DNA of 64,000 bases from Gp1-AA122 sp035631655 (GCA_035631655.1 DASQIH010000101.1:1-64000), one strand, 5' to 3'. Shown: positions 50,800-60,404, counted from the stretch's first letter. Program-made: numbers and translations. The notes: generated from the sequence alone by a model not told the origin.

Positions 50800-52026
50800 T
50801 TACTGGCTGGCGCGTGCCGGAGAAATGAGAAGGCGGGCGGCAGTCTTCCTGCGGGCTTCTGATCTGTCCTCAACTGCGAAGCCGCCATCCTGAGTCGAAG
50901 ATTCCGTTTCCGCTAAGGCAGCAGCCAGTCCGCGAATGGAGCGGCTGAGTTCGCTATCCTGGAACATCACGGGCTCGCCCCGGTCGATACCGGCGGCCAC
51001 CGAGTGGTAATGGTTAGGAACCTTCCACAAAACCTTGCAGTTGGTAGCCTTCTGCATGTCTTCGTCACTGAAACCGGGAATCTTCTTGTAGCGATTCAGG
51101 ACCAGACGAACCTTGTCCCGGGTGCCGGTTTCATCCAACCAGGTCTGCATGCGGCCTGCGCTCCACAGCGCCACCACATCGGTCTGGGCTACCAACATGA
51201 CTTGGTGAGAAAGATCACTGAGCATGCGGCTGATTTCGTCGGTCCGGCTGGAGCAGTCGACGATCACATAACGGTAGTGGGTCACGAGCAGGTCGAAGAG
51301 GCGAGCCAGTTCTGCGGCCGTGGGCGCCAGCGACGCCACCTGGGGCACTCCAGCAAGCAGATGCAGGTCCCCCCTGCAAACTGTGATAAAGCCTTTCAGC
51401 AGAGCGGCGTCGATGCGGTGCATATTTTGCAGGGCATCGGCCAGCCCAAATACAGGACGAACATTCAGATGGAGGGAAGCATGTCCGAGGGACGCAAAAT
51501 CCACCAGCACGGCCGCGCCGTGGTCGGCTTGCAGTGCAATGGCGGTGTTGACCGCGATGGTGGTTGCACCCGAACCCCCCTTGGCGTTCATGAAGGTGAA
51601 CACCCGGGCACGGCCCACGGCGTTCAGCCTGCGTGCGCGAGACGACGCGAAGCGCGTTAAAGCGTCCTGCAGGGACGTGGAATCGCCAACTCTTTCCAGG
51701 TACTCGCAGGCACCTGTGCGCATAACCGTGACAATGGTGGGCGGGTGGTTCATTTCTCCCACCGCGAATATGCCTAGGTCGTTGGTGCTGGCATTCAGTA
51801 GCTCGATAAGGCTGATCGCGCGTTGGGTGCGTTGCGGATCAATGTCCACCAGGACGACTTCAGCGCGAAGATCCTGGATTTGACGTAAAACGGGATCGGT
51901 AGAAGTCGCGGGGAACCCGGCATGGCTGAATACGGTACGGCCCAGTGTCGTGCCTTCCACACGATGCTGCAGCAATACCAGCCGGTCTCGGTCCTCGGAT
52001 AAGAGGGCGACGGCTATGCTCTGCAT
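50800..52026 (-). CDS. CpaE-like pilus-assembly ATPase
   Basis: A 408-residue protein from the ATG at 52026. Residues 1-120 form a degenerate receiver domain (SIAVALLSEDRDRLVLLQHR, then EVVLVDIDPQRTQRAISLIE), and the rest is a ParA/MinD-type ATPase: FMNAKGGSGATTIAVNTAIA holds a deviant Walker A (KGGSGATT), VLVDFASLGHASLHLNVRP and RYVIVDCSSR the other loops. CpaE places the Flp/Tad pilus machine at the cell pole. No other tad/cpa genes are nearby. Confidence 0.88.
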   Translation of the reverse strand: MQSIAVALLSEDRDRLVLLQHRVEGTTLGRTVFSHAGFPATSTDPVLRQIQDLRAEVVLVDIDPQRTQRAISLIELLNASTNDLGIFAVGEMNHPPTIVTVMRTGACEYLERVGDSTSLQDALTRFASSRARRLNAVGRARVFTFMNAKGGSGATTIAVNTAIALQADHGAAVLVDFASLGHASLHLNVRPVFGLADALQNMHRIDAALLKGFITVCRGDLHLLAGVPQVASLAPTAAELARLFDLLVTHYRYVIVDCSSRTDEISRMLSDLSHQVMLVAQTDVVALWSAGRMQTWLDETGTRDKVRLVLNRYKKIPGFSDEDMQKATNCKVLWKVPNHYHSVAAGIDRGEPVMFQDSELSRSIRGLAAALAETESSTQDGGFAVEDRSEARRKTAARLLISPARASQ

Positions 52027-52485
52027 GGCCCGGTCCTCAATTCTGTCCCTGGATGTTGGCATGTTACGAAGATAATCTGCTTGCGGCCAAGTGACGTCAG
52101 TAACCCCTCATGACCTGAGACCCAGCCGCGCAAACCCAGCAGAGGCTGGCAACGAAGGGCGGGCATAGTATGCGGCAGCCGTGCTGAAGCTTCCGCTACT
52201 TACACTCCATTCTAAGCGAAGCGGTCCGGGTTGGAAAGAACCTTGACTGGGAAAATTACGGAAAACGGAACAGGGAGTCAGCGCCTGCCAAGCGGCTGTC
52301 GCGAGTGTTTAAAACGCTTGTTCCAAAAACAGAACAGGGTCATAATAGGCCGCTATTGCAACCGGCCAATTTGCTGAAGTAGCCCCTTCCGAGCGACGCT
52401 TTGCGCCTAAACGACTTAGGAAGCAGGTGTTTTAGTCCGGGCAGAGGATGTGATAGGTTTTCACAGTTCCCAAGAGGAGAACGTA
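52027..52485. other. intergenic stretch, 459 bases
   Basis: It separates divergent genes and contains no good coding frame. GGCCG(C)...(C)CGGCC near 52350 is a short inverted repeat. AAGAGGAGAACG just ahead of 52486 is the ribosome site of the XRE gene. Confidence 0.45.
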
Positions 52486-53292
52486 ATGGTGTCACCAGGG
52501 CAGCAGCTGCGAACGCTTCGTGAGCAACTAGGTTTGACCATGAGGGACGTGGAAGTAGCCAGCGTCGCACTCGCTGCCAAGCACGGCAATGATGATTTCT
52601 CGGTGCCGCTCAGTCGGCTCTCCGACATTGAAACTAAGGGAATTGTGCCCAGCATCTTCCGTCTGTACTCGCTGGCGGTGATCTACCGCTCCGATCTGCG
52701 CGACATTCTGTCCTGGTATGGGGTCGACATGAACGAAGTGGCCTCCGACCTGAATGTGGTTTCGCCACCCAAATCTCATCGCGCCGATACGCTGCAAAGT
52801 GCCACCAACATACGAATCCCGGTGCGCCTTGATCCCGGGTTTGACCCGCGCCGGACCGCCAATCTGGGCCGCATGGTGGAGCAATGGGGTTTGGTTCCCT
52901 TGGCCTACCTGGCAGAATTCGCTCAAGCCAGCTTCACCTATGGATATATCGGTACTGGAGATTTCTCCATGTACCCCTTGCTGCCGCCCGGATCGTTCAT
53001 TCAGATTGACGAGACCAAGAATAAGGTGGTTCAAGGCGTATGGCATTCGGAATACGAGCGCCCCATTTATTTTGTGGAAACGCGCGCCGGCCATACCTGT
53101 TGCTGGTGCACGATGCGAGGAGATCACATCGTGTTGCAACCGCATCCCTTGTCCCCGCTGCAAATACGCGTGCTGCGGCATCCCCAGGATGCGGAAGTCA
53201 TCGGTCAGGTGGTAGGAGTCGCTATGCGCTTGGGCGAGTGGCGCGCTGTTGATTCCGTGCCAGAGCCGAAAGAGCGTGCAGCACTGAACTGA
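52486..53292 (+). CDS. XRE-type regulator with S24-like C-terminal domain
   Basis: A 268-residue protein from the ATG at 52486 with GAGGAG upstream. Residues 1-75 make an XRE helix-turn-helix (GQQLRTLREQLGLTMRDVEV, then LSRLSDIETKGIVPSIFRLY). A middle linker follows, and the C-terminal part (from about residue 160) has the S24/LexA-like fold: YIGTGDFSMYPLLPPGSFIQ with the Ser-Met of the catalytic loop. A clear catalytic Lys is not evident, so it may be a ligand- or self-interaction domain rather than a protease. Confidence 0.82.
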   Translation: MVSPGQQLRTLREQLGLTMRDVEVASVALAAKHGNDDFSVPLSRLSDIETKGIVPSIFRLYSLAVIYRSDLRDILSWYGVDMNEVASDLNVVSPPKSHRADTLQSATNIRIPVRLDPGFDPRRTANLGRMVEQWGLVPLAYLAEFAQASFTYGYIGTGDFSMYPLLPPGSFIQIDETKNKVVQGVWHSEYERPIYFVETRAGHTCCWCTMRGDHIVLQPHPLSPLQIRVLRHPQDAEVIGQVVGVAMRLGEWRAVDSVPEPKERAALN

Positions 53293-53653
53293 AATGGCGG
53301 GTCGAGCCCCCGCCCACTCGTTCGGGCAGCAGGACCGCAGGTTGTCGGCACAAACTCTCTAAATACTCCGAAGCATCCTGTTCTTTCGCGGTCGACGTCG
53401 CCTCGGCATCTTCCATGAGCTTGTGCAAAGGAGCGCGCAAGATTTCTGCGATCACCATGCTGTGGGCCTGGGCCACGGCCTGTCGCGCCGCCTGCTCGCC
53501 ATGTACCCGCGCCATGCCCCAATGAGCGTAATCCCCATCCGCTCTTAAGCCCGAAAGGTACTCGATCTTCGTCAGAAGTCCGGGCAGAGCAGCCAGGGTC
53601 GTCTCCAGAAAATCATCGAGTGCGGATAGCAAAGTCATCGGTGGTTGTTCCAC
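53222..53653 (-). CDS. conserved hypothetical helical protein
   Basis: A 143-residue protein, mostly helical: LLSALDDFLETTLAALPGLL, TKIEYLSGLRADGDYAHWGM, EQAARQAVAQAHSMVIAEIL. There is no membrane segment or known motif. It overlaps the end of the convergent XRE gene by 71 bases, so either its C-terminus is short of true length or the overlap is genuine; codon use past the XRE stop is good. Confidence 0.62.
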   Translation of the reverse strand: MEQPPMTLLSALDDFLETTLAALPGLLTKIEYLSGLRADGDYAHWGMARVHGEQAARQAVAQAHSMVIAEILRAPLHKLMEDAEATSTAKEQDASEYLESLCRQPAVLLPERVGGGSTRHFSSVLHALSALARNQQRATRPSA

Positions 53654-53748
53654 TTTCGGAAATCAGAACAAAATGGCGCAAAACCAAACCCTCTCTGCTT
53701 CCGAGAGCACATTACCACGGTAAACACTTCAAGAAAAGGAGTCTTACG

Positions 53749-53871
53749 GTGAAAAAAGCTCTGCGTTTGTTAGTTGCATTCTTGATCTTGGCAACTGCTG
53801 TGCCAACCGTCGCCTTCGCGGATGGTGGACCAAGCGGATGCGGTACCGGAGCCTGTAAACCGATGAACTGA
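53749..53871 (+). CDS. 40-residue secreted peptide precursor
   Basis: GTG at 53749 is preceded by AAGGAG at good spacing. The product is a signal peptide (KKALRLLVAFLILATAVPTV, cut near AFA) and a short mature peptide, DGGPSGCGTGACKPMN, with two Cys that could form a disulphide. No receptor or processing gene is adjacent. A secreted small peptide or signal is inferred; the function is unknown. Confidence 0.65.
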   Translation: MKKALRLLVAFLILATAVPTVAFADGGPSGCGTGACKPMN

Positions 53872-53962
53872 ACGATTGAAGGTACTGCGGCCTCGAAGAG
53901 GAGGGGTTACATAGGTATTTGTGCCCGCCGCCAGATGGCTTATGATGAGCGGCGGGCTCTCT

Positions 53963-54724
53963 ATGTATCCCCATTCGTTTCTCTGGCATTACCTCTGGCT
54001 TGCGCCGCGGGCACTCCAGTTGGTAATTGCGGTGATCATAATACGGCGTAGGTTATACAACGAGTTCCCCTGTTTTCTGGTCTACACGATTTTTCAGGCC
54101 GTGCTCCAATCAGTTCTGTTCGTCCTGGACCACGATCCGTCGATCACCTGGTATCAGTATCGTTGGGCCGAATCCGGGGGGGATGGCCTCAGCATTGTTC
54201 TCCGGTTCGCGGTGATTCAAGAAATCTTCTCCATTGGTTTTCGGTCCTATCCATCATTGAACCATCTGGGCACAGTCATGTTTCGCTGGGTGGCAATTGT
54301 ACTTGTTGCGGTTGCCGTGGCGGTGGCATTCCATACCCCTGGTGGTGATTACGCTCCGCACATCGTGGCGGGTCTGATGGTACTTGACCGCGCGATTGCC
54401 ATTGTGCAGTGTGGATTGCTGCTGTTCCTGTTTTTGTTCTCGTCGTACTTTGGGCTTTCCTGGCGCAGTTATGTTTTTGGAATCGCGGCCGGCCTGGGAA
54501 TATTTTCTGCGGTTCAACTGGCAATCGTGTCGATTCGGACGCAGGTCTTGGTCGAGAGCCGCCTGTTATTAGATTTCTTGCCCATGATTACCTATCACTG
54601 CTGCGTGCTGATCTGGCTCTTTTACCTGCTTGTGCCAGAACCCGTGCCGCGCGCGGCGCCATTGGTACCAACCCACGATTTGGAATCCTGGAACCGGGAA
54701 CTGCAGCGGTTACTACAACGATGA
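53963..54724 (+). CDS. seven-helix membrane protein, unknown
   Basis: A 253-residue integral membrane protein from the ATG at 53963 (MYPHSFLWHYLWLAPRALQL). About seven segments are visible (LVIAVIIIRRRLYNEF, VAIVLVAVAVAVAF, GLLLFLFLFSSYFGL, FGIAAGLGIFSAVQLA, CCVLIWLFYLLVPEPV). The tail ends HDLESWNRELQRLLQR. The pattern is recurrent in acidobacteria without known role. Its stop overlaps the next start (ATGA), so the two are coupled. Confidence 0.75.
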   Translation: MYPHSFLWHYLWLAPRALQLVIAVIIIRRRLYNEFPCFLVYTIFQAVLQSVLFVLDHDPSITWYQYRWAESGGDGLSIVLRFAVIQEIFSIGFRSYPSLNHLGTVMFRWVAIVLVAVAVAVAFHTPGGDYAPHIVAGLMVLDRAIAIVQCGLLLFLFLFSSYFGLSWRSYVFGIAAGLGIFSAVQLAIVSIRTQVLVESRLLLDFLPMITYHCCVLIWLFYLLVPEPVPRAAPLVPTHDLESWNRELQRLLQR

Positions 54725-55260
54725 TTACGACCTTCATCCTCGTTGCGATTGCCATAGTGGCGCTCGCCTTCTTCCTCGCCATGGTGCGGGGCGGCGGTGC
54801 CGCAGTGACCGATGTTTCTGACCTACACGGCCGGACACGCCCGGTGGACCTGGTTGCGTTTCGCAACCTGATGGATCCCGACGAAGAGGAGTACTTACGC
54901 GCACATTTGCCTCCAGGCGAATTCCGTGTCATTCAGCGGGAACGGTTGCGGGCTGCGCTGGATTACGTTCGCTGCGTAGCCATCAACGCTAGGCTGTTGT
55001 TGCGTCTGGGAGAGGCGGCGCGCAGGAGCGAAGATCCGCAGGTGGCGGAGGCCGGACAGGAACTTGTGAACAGTGCCTTGCGAGTCCGGGTCTACACCTT
55101 ATTCGTGGAAGGCAAGCTGTATGCCGGCATCTTAATGCCAGGCATGAGAATATCTTCGGCCCACATTACGGATTCCTACGAGCATCTTACTGGATTGCTG
55201 AGCCGCTTAGGCCGCCTGCAAGATCCCAGTCGAGCTCACCGGATGGCAGCGATCCTTTAG
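54721..55260 (+). CDS. membrane-anchored helical protein coupled to the seven-helix gene
   Basis: A 179-residue protein starting at 54721, overlapping the upstream stop by 4 bases. It has one N-terminal helix (ITTFILVAIAIVALAFFLAM) and a cytosolic helical body (RLRAALDYVRCVAINARLLL, GEAARRSEDPQVAEAGQELV). It likely works with the seven-helix partner. No family assignment. Confidence 0.72.
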   Translation: MITTFILVAIAIVALAFFLAMVRGGGAAVTDVSDLHGRTRPVDLVAFRNLMDPDEEEYLRAHLPPGEFRVIQRERLRAALDYVRCVAINARLLLRLGEAARRSEDPQVAEAGQELVNSALRVRVYTLFVEGKLYAGILMPGMRISSAHITDSYEHLTGLLSRLGRLQDPSRAHRMAAIL

Positions 55261-55271
55261 AAGAGGATAGG

Positions 55272-55736
55272 TCAACGCCACGGGTCGTTAATGACTACGG
55301 CGCGAGAAACACGGGAAGTTGTGGTGCGACCTTCCTTGTCCGGCAGGTGGTGCTCGTGCAGAGCTGAGATCCTGGCAAAGTTACCTTCCTCATCAGCCTT
55401 ATCTTGCACTTCCGGAAGGAATTCGTACCCTTTCAGGTGAACCGCGACGCCTATCCTTGTGCCTTGAGCGGGGCGCACGATGCGCAGAACCCTTCCCCGG
55501 CAGCGTACGCGCATCTTCTCAGTCAGAGTGATCTCCGAAGGCATGATTAGGGTCAATTCGATGTTGGCGCCTTCGGAGACCGCAAAGTCCGTAAAAAAGA
55601 ATGCACCACGCGCGCTCAGGTCCTGGGTGCAACCAGGTTCCTCGTGATCAGAATCGGCCAGCCGGATGGAAACGGGCAAATGAAACTCAAAGCGCTGCGC
55701 GCCGCGCCGTTCGTGTTGGATCGGAAGGGTACTCAT
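55272..55736 (-). CDS. PilZ-domain protein
   Basis: A 154-residue protein. RRGAQRFEFHLPVSIRL holds the RxxxR arginines (R10, R11 and R15 region) and QDLSARGAFFFTDF the D-x-S-x-x-G motif, so both c-di-GMP-binding sites are present. It is thus the more canonical of the two PilZ proteins in the window. A c-di-GMP receptor role is likely. The gene is alone on its strand. Confidence 0.88.
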   Translation of the reverse strand: MSTLPIQHERRGAQRFEFHLPVSIRLADSDHEEPGCTQDLSARGAFFFTDFAVSEGANIELTLIMPSEITLTEKMRVRCRGRVLRIVRPAQGTRIGVAVHLKGYEFLPEVQDKADEEGNFARISALHEHHLPDKEGRTTTSRVSRAVVINDPWR

Positions 55737-55980
55737 GGGGCCTCAATGCGGAACAACCACAACATGGGTCGGTTCGCTCTATACTGGGAAACGATCCCAC
55801 GCCGGGGAAATCGGAAAGCGGACAAGAAAACTGTATCCCAGCCTTCGCCCTAAGGGAAGTTAAAAAGATGATGCCCGACCCCGCATCGGTTCCACTAAGC
55901 TTAATGAACGCTTCGCAGTGCGGCGCTGGCTTTTCGAGTTAAGGTATCCAGATTCGATTCACTGCATCCAACAAACTTCT

Positions 55981-57339
55981 GTGGCGGAAACAAAGACATC
56001 CAACACGACAACCGGGCCGAGTGGGGCGAGCCCGGCAACAGGTTCCCGATTCAGTAGCTTACCGGTTACACTGCGCGCTTTGCGGCACCGCAATTTCCAA
56101 CTCTTCTTTGCCGGCCAGTTCATATCCCTGATCGGTACCTGGATGCAAAACATCGCCCAGGCCTGGCTGGTGTATCGCCTGACAGGTTCTTCCTTCCTGC
56201 TGGGGGCAGTCGGTTTTGCCGGCCAGATTCCCGTCTTCCTGATCGCTCCCTTCGGCGGCACGACCGCCGACCGTCATAACCGGCAAAGGGTAGTGATTGC
56301 TACCCAAACGGCCTCCATGATCCTGGCGCTCATCCTCGCGGGGCTTACTCTTAGCGGCAAAGTGCAGGTGTGGCACATCTTTGTGCTTGCCGGATTGCTG
56401 GGAGTGGTCAATGCCTTCGACATCCCGGCGCGCCAGGCGTTCCTCGTGGAAATGGTGGGCAAGGAAGATCTAATGAACGCCATCGCGTTGAACTCTTCGA
56501 TGTTCAACGGAGCGCGAATTGTAGGCCCCGCGATAGCCGGAATCCTGGTCGCCACCATTGGGGAGGGCTGGTGTTTCTTTGCCAATGGGCTCAGTTACAT
56601 CGCTGTGATCATCGGGTTGTTGATGATGCGCGTGACTGCGCCGCGCAAGCTGGCCGGGGACGGCTCGCAACTGCAGCACATCATTGAAGGCTTCCGCTTT
56701 GCTATGAGCACCGGTCCGATCCGCGCGCTCCTGTTGCTTCTGGGGCTAGTGAGCCTGGTGGGTATGCCGTACACGGTGCTGATGCCGGTTTTCGCCGACA
56801 AAGTCTTGCATGGCGGAGCCCGCGGATTGGGAATCCTGATGGGCGCGACTGGGGTAGGGGCTTTGCTGGGCGCTCTCACGCTGGCATCCCGTTCCGGGCT
56901 GAGCGGCTTGGGCAGGTGGATTGCCCTTTCCTGTGGAGGCTTCGGTTTCTTTCTCGTGGTGTTTTCGTTTTCCCGTCATTTTTGGTTGTCCGCCACCATG
57001 TTAGTGCCTGTGGGTTTCTGCATGATGTTGGAAATGTCGGCGTCGAATACCCTGATTCAGGCCATGGTTCCAGACGAGCTGCGAGGGCGTGTGATGGCGA
57101 TGTACTCCATGATGTTTATGGGCATGGCCCCCTTTGGAGCGCTGATGGGCGGCGCGTTGGCTGATCGGTTGGGAGCTCCCATTACCGTGGCGATGGGTGG
57201 GGTTGCTTGCATTGGGGGCGCAATCCTGTTCGGTATGAGGCTCCCCAACCTCCGCGTCGAAGCGCGCCAATTGATCCTGGCGCAGGCGGTGGCAGGCGGA
57301 GAACCGTCCCAGCAGATGACTTCGCGAATAGTGGACTGA
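55981..57339 (+). CDS. MFS exporter (EntS-like)
   Basis: A 452-residue MFS_3 transporter. The GTG at 55981 is chosen; one at 55918 would add 21 unconvincing residues. LRALRHRNFQLFFAGQFISL, IGTWMQNIAQAWLVYRLTGS and FGGTTADRHNRQRVVIATQT match the enterobactin-exporter-like group (motif A, GxxADRxxRRRV). Twelve segments. FDIPARQAFLVEMVGKEDLM NAIALNS is a further family signature. The substrate is unknown. Confidence 0.88.
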   Translation: MAETKTSNTTTGPSGASPATGSRFSSLPVTLRALRHRNFQLFFAGQFISLIGTWMQNIAQAWLVYRLTGSSFLLGAVGFAGQIPVFLIAPFGGTTADRHNRQRVVIATQTASMILALILAGLTLSGKVQVWHIFVLAGLLGVVNAFDIPARQAFLVEMVGKEDLMNAIALNSSMFNGARIVGPAIAGILVATIGEGWCFFANGLSYIAVIIGLLMMRVTAPRKLAGDGSQLQHIIEGFRFAMSTGPIRALLLLLGLVSLVGMPYTVLMPVFADKVLHGGARGLGILMGATGVGALLGALTLASRSGLSGLGRWIALSCGGFGFFLVVFSFSRHFWLSATMLVPVGFCMMLEMSASNTLIQAMVPDELRGRVMAMYSMMFMGMAPFGALMGGALADRLGAPITVAMGGVACIGGAILFGMRLPNLRVEARQLILAQAVAGGEPSQQMTSRIVD

Positions 57340-57381
57340 CTTCCCGACGAGTAGAAGCGAGCGCGGAGCCAAGCCGAGCGG

Positions 57382-57975
57382 TTATTCCTGCGAATAGGCC
57401 GCGTGCTCTGGTTCAGGGGTCTCCATAGGCAGAGACCCGGTGGTCATGCCGTACTCGAAGCCCTTTTCGAATGCTTTCAGGTTCAGGTCACGGAAGGCGG
57501 AGGGTACCGAGTCCGCGACCGCCTTATACACGGCATCTTTTTCGAGCAAGTGCGTGACTGCGGTGAAGAAGCCTACCATCACCGAATTCAGCACCATGCG
57601 TTTACCTAACTCTTCGGCAAGCCGTGTAGCGGGAACGCTATAGACTCTGGTGTTGGGTTTCAGGTCCGTAACCCGTACCAGGTCTTGCTCGACGATCAGT
57701 GTGCCGCCATCTTTCAGCTCTGGAACGAACCGCGTGCAAGCTTCCTGCGACATCACCACCAGGATATCGGGTTGGGAGACGTACGGATAGAGGACGGGAC
57801 TACCCGAGAGGATCAGCTGCGCGCTGCAAGCGCCCCCGCGGGCTTCCGGCCCAAAGCTCTGCGTCATGGTGGCGAAGGCGCCCTGATGAATGGATGCGGC
57901 CCTGCCCAGAACGATGGCCGAGAGAATTACTCCCTGGCCTCCGAAACCTGCAATACGAAGCTCGGTTAGCTGCAT
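57382..57975 (-). CDS. korC: 2-oxoacid:ferredoxin oxidoreductase, gamma subunit
   Basis: A 197-residue subunit from the ATG at 57975, with GGAG upstream. ELRIAGFGGQGVILSAIVLG is the diagnostic start of gamma domains; SFGPEARGGACSAQLILSG is the second signature. It completes a KorA-KorB-KorC-KorD set that converts 2-oxoglutarate (or a related 2-oxoacid) and CoA to acyl-CoA, reducing ferredoxin. It overlaps the beta gene by 10 bases. Confidence 0.93.
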   Translation of the reverse strand: MQLTELRIAGFGGQGVILSAIVLGRAASIHQGAFATMTQSFGPEARGGACSAQLILSGSPVLYPYVSQPDILVVMSQEACTRFVPELKDGGTLIVEQDLVRVTDLKPNTRVYSVPATRLAEELGKRMVLNSVMVGFFTAVTHLLEKDAVYKAVADSVPSAFRDLNLKAFEKGFEYGMTTGSLPMETPEPEHAAYSQE

Positions 57976-58829
57976 ACTGTCTCCATGCAATCCACGTAGC
58001 GGTCGCCCAACGCTTCCACGAATTGTGCTTTCATGAGAGAGCCGTAGTCGGGGCGATCGCGATCAACGAACTTGCCGACGATGATCTCACCACTGATGGT
58101 CAGACCCACTTCGCTGGTCGAGGCCCCGTTTTTGACCTTGCTCTTCTCTTTGTAGAACTTCATGGTGTCCAGGCCATCCCCCATCTTGTTCCGCCGTTGG
58201 TAGAGCGTCGGACAGGGCGAGAGCACTTCGATGAAGCAAAATCCTTTTTTCTTGAACATCTCCGCCATGGAGCGTGCGAGTTGCCGGACGTGGAAAGTTG
58301 TCCAGCGCGCCACATAGACCGCGCCAGCCGCCTCCACTAAGTGCGGCAGGTTGAAACTCGGCTCAAACGCGCCATAAGGCGAGGTGGCCGTGATGGCGTG
58401 CTCCGGAGTGGTGGGGGCACTCTGGCCACCAGTCATGGCATACGTGAGGTTGTTCACGCAGATAACCTTCAGATCGATATTGCGGCGGGCGGCGTGAATC
58501 AAGTGGTTGCCGCCAATCGCGGAGAGGTCTCCGTCACCCGAGTAGACGATGACATTCAGTTTCGGATTCGCCAGCTTCAAGCCGGTCGCAAAAGGAATGG
58601 CGCGGCCATGCGTGGTGTGGAAGGAATCCAATTTCACATAGCCAGCCACGCGGCCGGTGCAGCCGATGCCCGACACCAGAGCCAACGACTCGAGATCGAT
58701 TTTCGAATCGATCAGGGCGCGAGTGAAGCAATTCACCGTAGTGCCGATGCCGCAGCCGGGACACCAGATATGCGGGATGCGATCCATCCGCAGGAAGGGC
58801 TCCACAGGATTGATAACGTTGGCGCTCAT
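57966..58829 (-). CDS. korB: 2-oxoacid:ferredoxin oxidoreductase, beta subunit
   Basis: A 287-residue TPP-binding subunit. HIWCPGCGIGTTVNCFTRAL has the CxxC that helps hold an Fe-S cluster in the family; YSGDGDLSAIGGNHLIHAAR is the GDGx25-30N TPP motif, ending at VICVNN. It overlaps the alpha gene by 4 bases. Such enzymes run the reductive or an oxygen-tolerant oxidative TCA step. Confidence 0.95.
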   Translation of the reverse strand: MSANVINPVEPFLRMDRIPHIWCPGCGIGTTVNCFTRALIDSKIDLESLALVSGIGCTGRVAGYVKLDSFHTTHGRAIPFATGLKLANPKLNVIVYSGDGDLSAIGGNHLIHAARRNIDLKVICVNNLTYAMTGGQSAPTTPEHAITATSPYGAFEPSFNLPHLVEAAGAVYVARWTTFHVRQLARSMAEMFKKKGFCFIEVLSPCPTLYQRRNKMGDGLDTMKFYKEKSKVKNGASTSEVGLTISGEIIVGKFVDRDRPDYGSLMKAQFVEALGDRYVDCMETVCS

Positions 58830-59983
58830 CGGCTGGCCTCCACGATCACTTTAAGAATGTCTTCCGGATGATGCACGCTGCCCCCGGCATGAGGAACAGC
58901 CAGCACCCGGCACTCGCCGCCCGCGCAGCGTTCTACCTCGCGTACCATTTGGCCGAGATTGAGTTCCGGCACGACCAGGGCTTTGACCCGTGAGGCGAGT
59001 TCACGAATCTTGTGCTCGGGGAACGGCCAGGCGGTTATGAGGCGGAACTTGCCTACTCGCAGACCCCGCCCGCGCGCCAACTCAATCGCCCGTTGCGCCA
59101 CCCGCGAGGTGATTCCGTAAGAAATCACCACCACATCGGCATCGTGGAGACCGTCCGCCTCGTAAAGTGTGATGCGTTCAGCTGCAGTGCGAATTTTGTT
59201 TTGCAGGCGGCGCACCAACTTGTCCTGCATCGGAGGCGTCATGTTCGGGTAACCGCGGTGGTCGTGGGTCAGCCCGGTGATGTGGAACTTGTAACCCTCG
59301 CCGGCGTGCGCGATCTCAGGGACCATGTCCCCATTGGTTTCGTAGGGCCAATACTCAGCAGGTGATTTGTGAGTGTGGCGGCGCGGCACGATTTCAATTT
59401 CATCGGCGGCCGGGATGACCACCTTCTCGGTCATATGCCCGACCACTTCATCCATCATGAACATCACCGGAACGCGGAATTCCTCGGCCAGGTTGAATGC
59501 CCGGATCGTGAGGTCGAAGCACTCCTGGGGAGAATTCGGACACAAAGCAATGATCTCGTAATCACCATGCGAACCCCAGCGGGCCTGCATCATGTCGGCC
59601 TGGGCGGGAAGCGTGGGAAGACCGGTCGAAGGCCCACCCCGTTGGACATCCACAAAAACGCACGGGGTCTCGGTCATGGCGGCATAGCCAATATGCTCCA
59701 TCATGAGCGAGAAGCCCGGACCAGACGTGACCGTAAACGCCTTGGCGCCGCCCCAGACCGCTCCTTGCAGGGTGATCGAGGCGGCCAACTCGTCTTCCAT
59801 CTGGATGAAGGTGCCGCCGACCATGGGCACGCGTGAAGCAAAACGTTCTACTACTTCGGTAGACGGCGTAATCGGATAGCCGGAGGCGAACCGTGCGCCC
59901 GCCGCCAGAGCCCCTTCGCAGCAGGCATGGTCGCCGTCAATAAAATGAATGCCGGTGAGGACGCCACGGGGATCAGCCTTCAT
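58826..59983 (-). CDS. korA: 2-oxoacid:ferredoxin oxidoreductase, alpha subunit
   Basis: A 385-residue subunit from the ATG at 59983, with GAGGTG upstream. RFASGYPITPSTEVVERFAS is the pyrimidine-domain signature; VTSGPGFSLMMEHIGYAAMT and VDVQRGGPSTGLPTLPAQAD are typical. GDYEIIALCPNSPQECFDLT and ARVEL-like RVKALVVPELNLGQMVREVE follow. The gamma domain is separate, as in the four-subunit 2-oxoglutarate enzymes. Confidence 0.95.
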   Translation of the reverse strand: MKADPRGVLTGIHFIDGDHACCEGALAAGARFASGYPITPSTEVVERFASRVPMVGGTFIQMEDELAASITLQGAVWGGAKAFTVTSGPGFSLMMEHIGYAAMTETPCVFVDVQRGGPSTGLPTLPAQADMMQARWGSHGDYEIIALCPNSPQECFDLTIRAFNLAEEFRVPVMFMMDEVVGHMTEKVVIPAADEIEIVPRRHTHKSPAEYWPYETNGDMVPEIAHAGEGYKFHITGLTHDHRGYPNMTPPMQDKLVRRLQNKIRTAAERITLYEADGLHDADVVVISYGITSRVAQRAIELARGRGLRVGKFRLITAWPFPEHKIRELASRVKALVVPELNLGQMVREVERCAGGECRVLAVPHAGGSVHHPEDILKVIVEASR

Positions 59984-60233
59984 CACCCACCTCCTGCTTG
60001 GCGGCAGCGCCATTCTTGTAGCCGAAGATCGCGAAATCGGGGCAGTACATGCCGCATAGATCGCAACCGCTGCACTTTTCCGGGGCCACCGCGTGCGGCG
60101 GGTGGTAGCCCTTGGAATTGAATGCGGAGGAGAGCGCCAGGACCTTGGTAGGACAGAACTCTACGCAAAAGCCGCAGGCCTTGCAGCGCTCGACGACGAT
60201 TTTGACTGTGCCCTTTGCCACCGTGCCCCCCAC
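59973..60233 (-). CDS. korD: 2-oxoacid:ferredoxin oxidoreductase, ferredoxin-like delta subunit
   Basis: An 86-residue 2[4Fe-4S] ferredoxin. Cluster motifs are CKACGFCVEFCP (first) and CSGCDLCGMYCP (second). It overlaps korA by 11 bases and heads the operon. It is the electron exit of the complex. Start at 60233 has an ATG; a shorter start at an internal GTG (KGTVKIVVERC) is possible. Confidence 0.94.
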   Translation of the reverse strand: MGGTVAKGTVKIVVERCKACGFCVEFCPTKVLALSSAFNSKGYHPPHAVAPEKCSGCDLCGMYCPDFAIFGYKNGAAAKQEVGDEG

Positions 60234-60404
60234 GGTTTCTGGAATGAAGACCGGCTGAACTTGAAGTCTTGATTATGAAGTCGCAAGACCCAGCAGGGTG
60301 TGATGGTGGTCACGAATCTACGTGAGGCAGGGCACAGGAATTCGAAACCCAAGAAAGTCCTGAGGACCGGACCAAAGCGTCTCGCCGCTGCACGCGAGAT
60401 TCTT

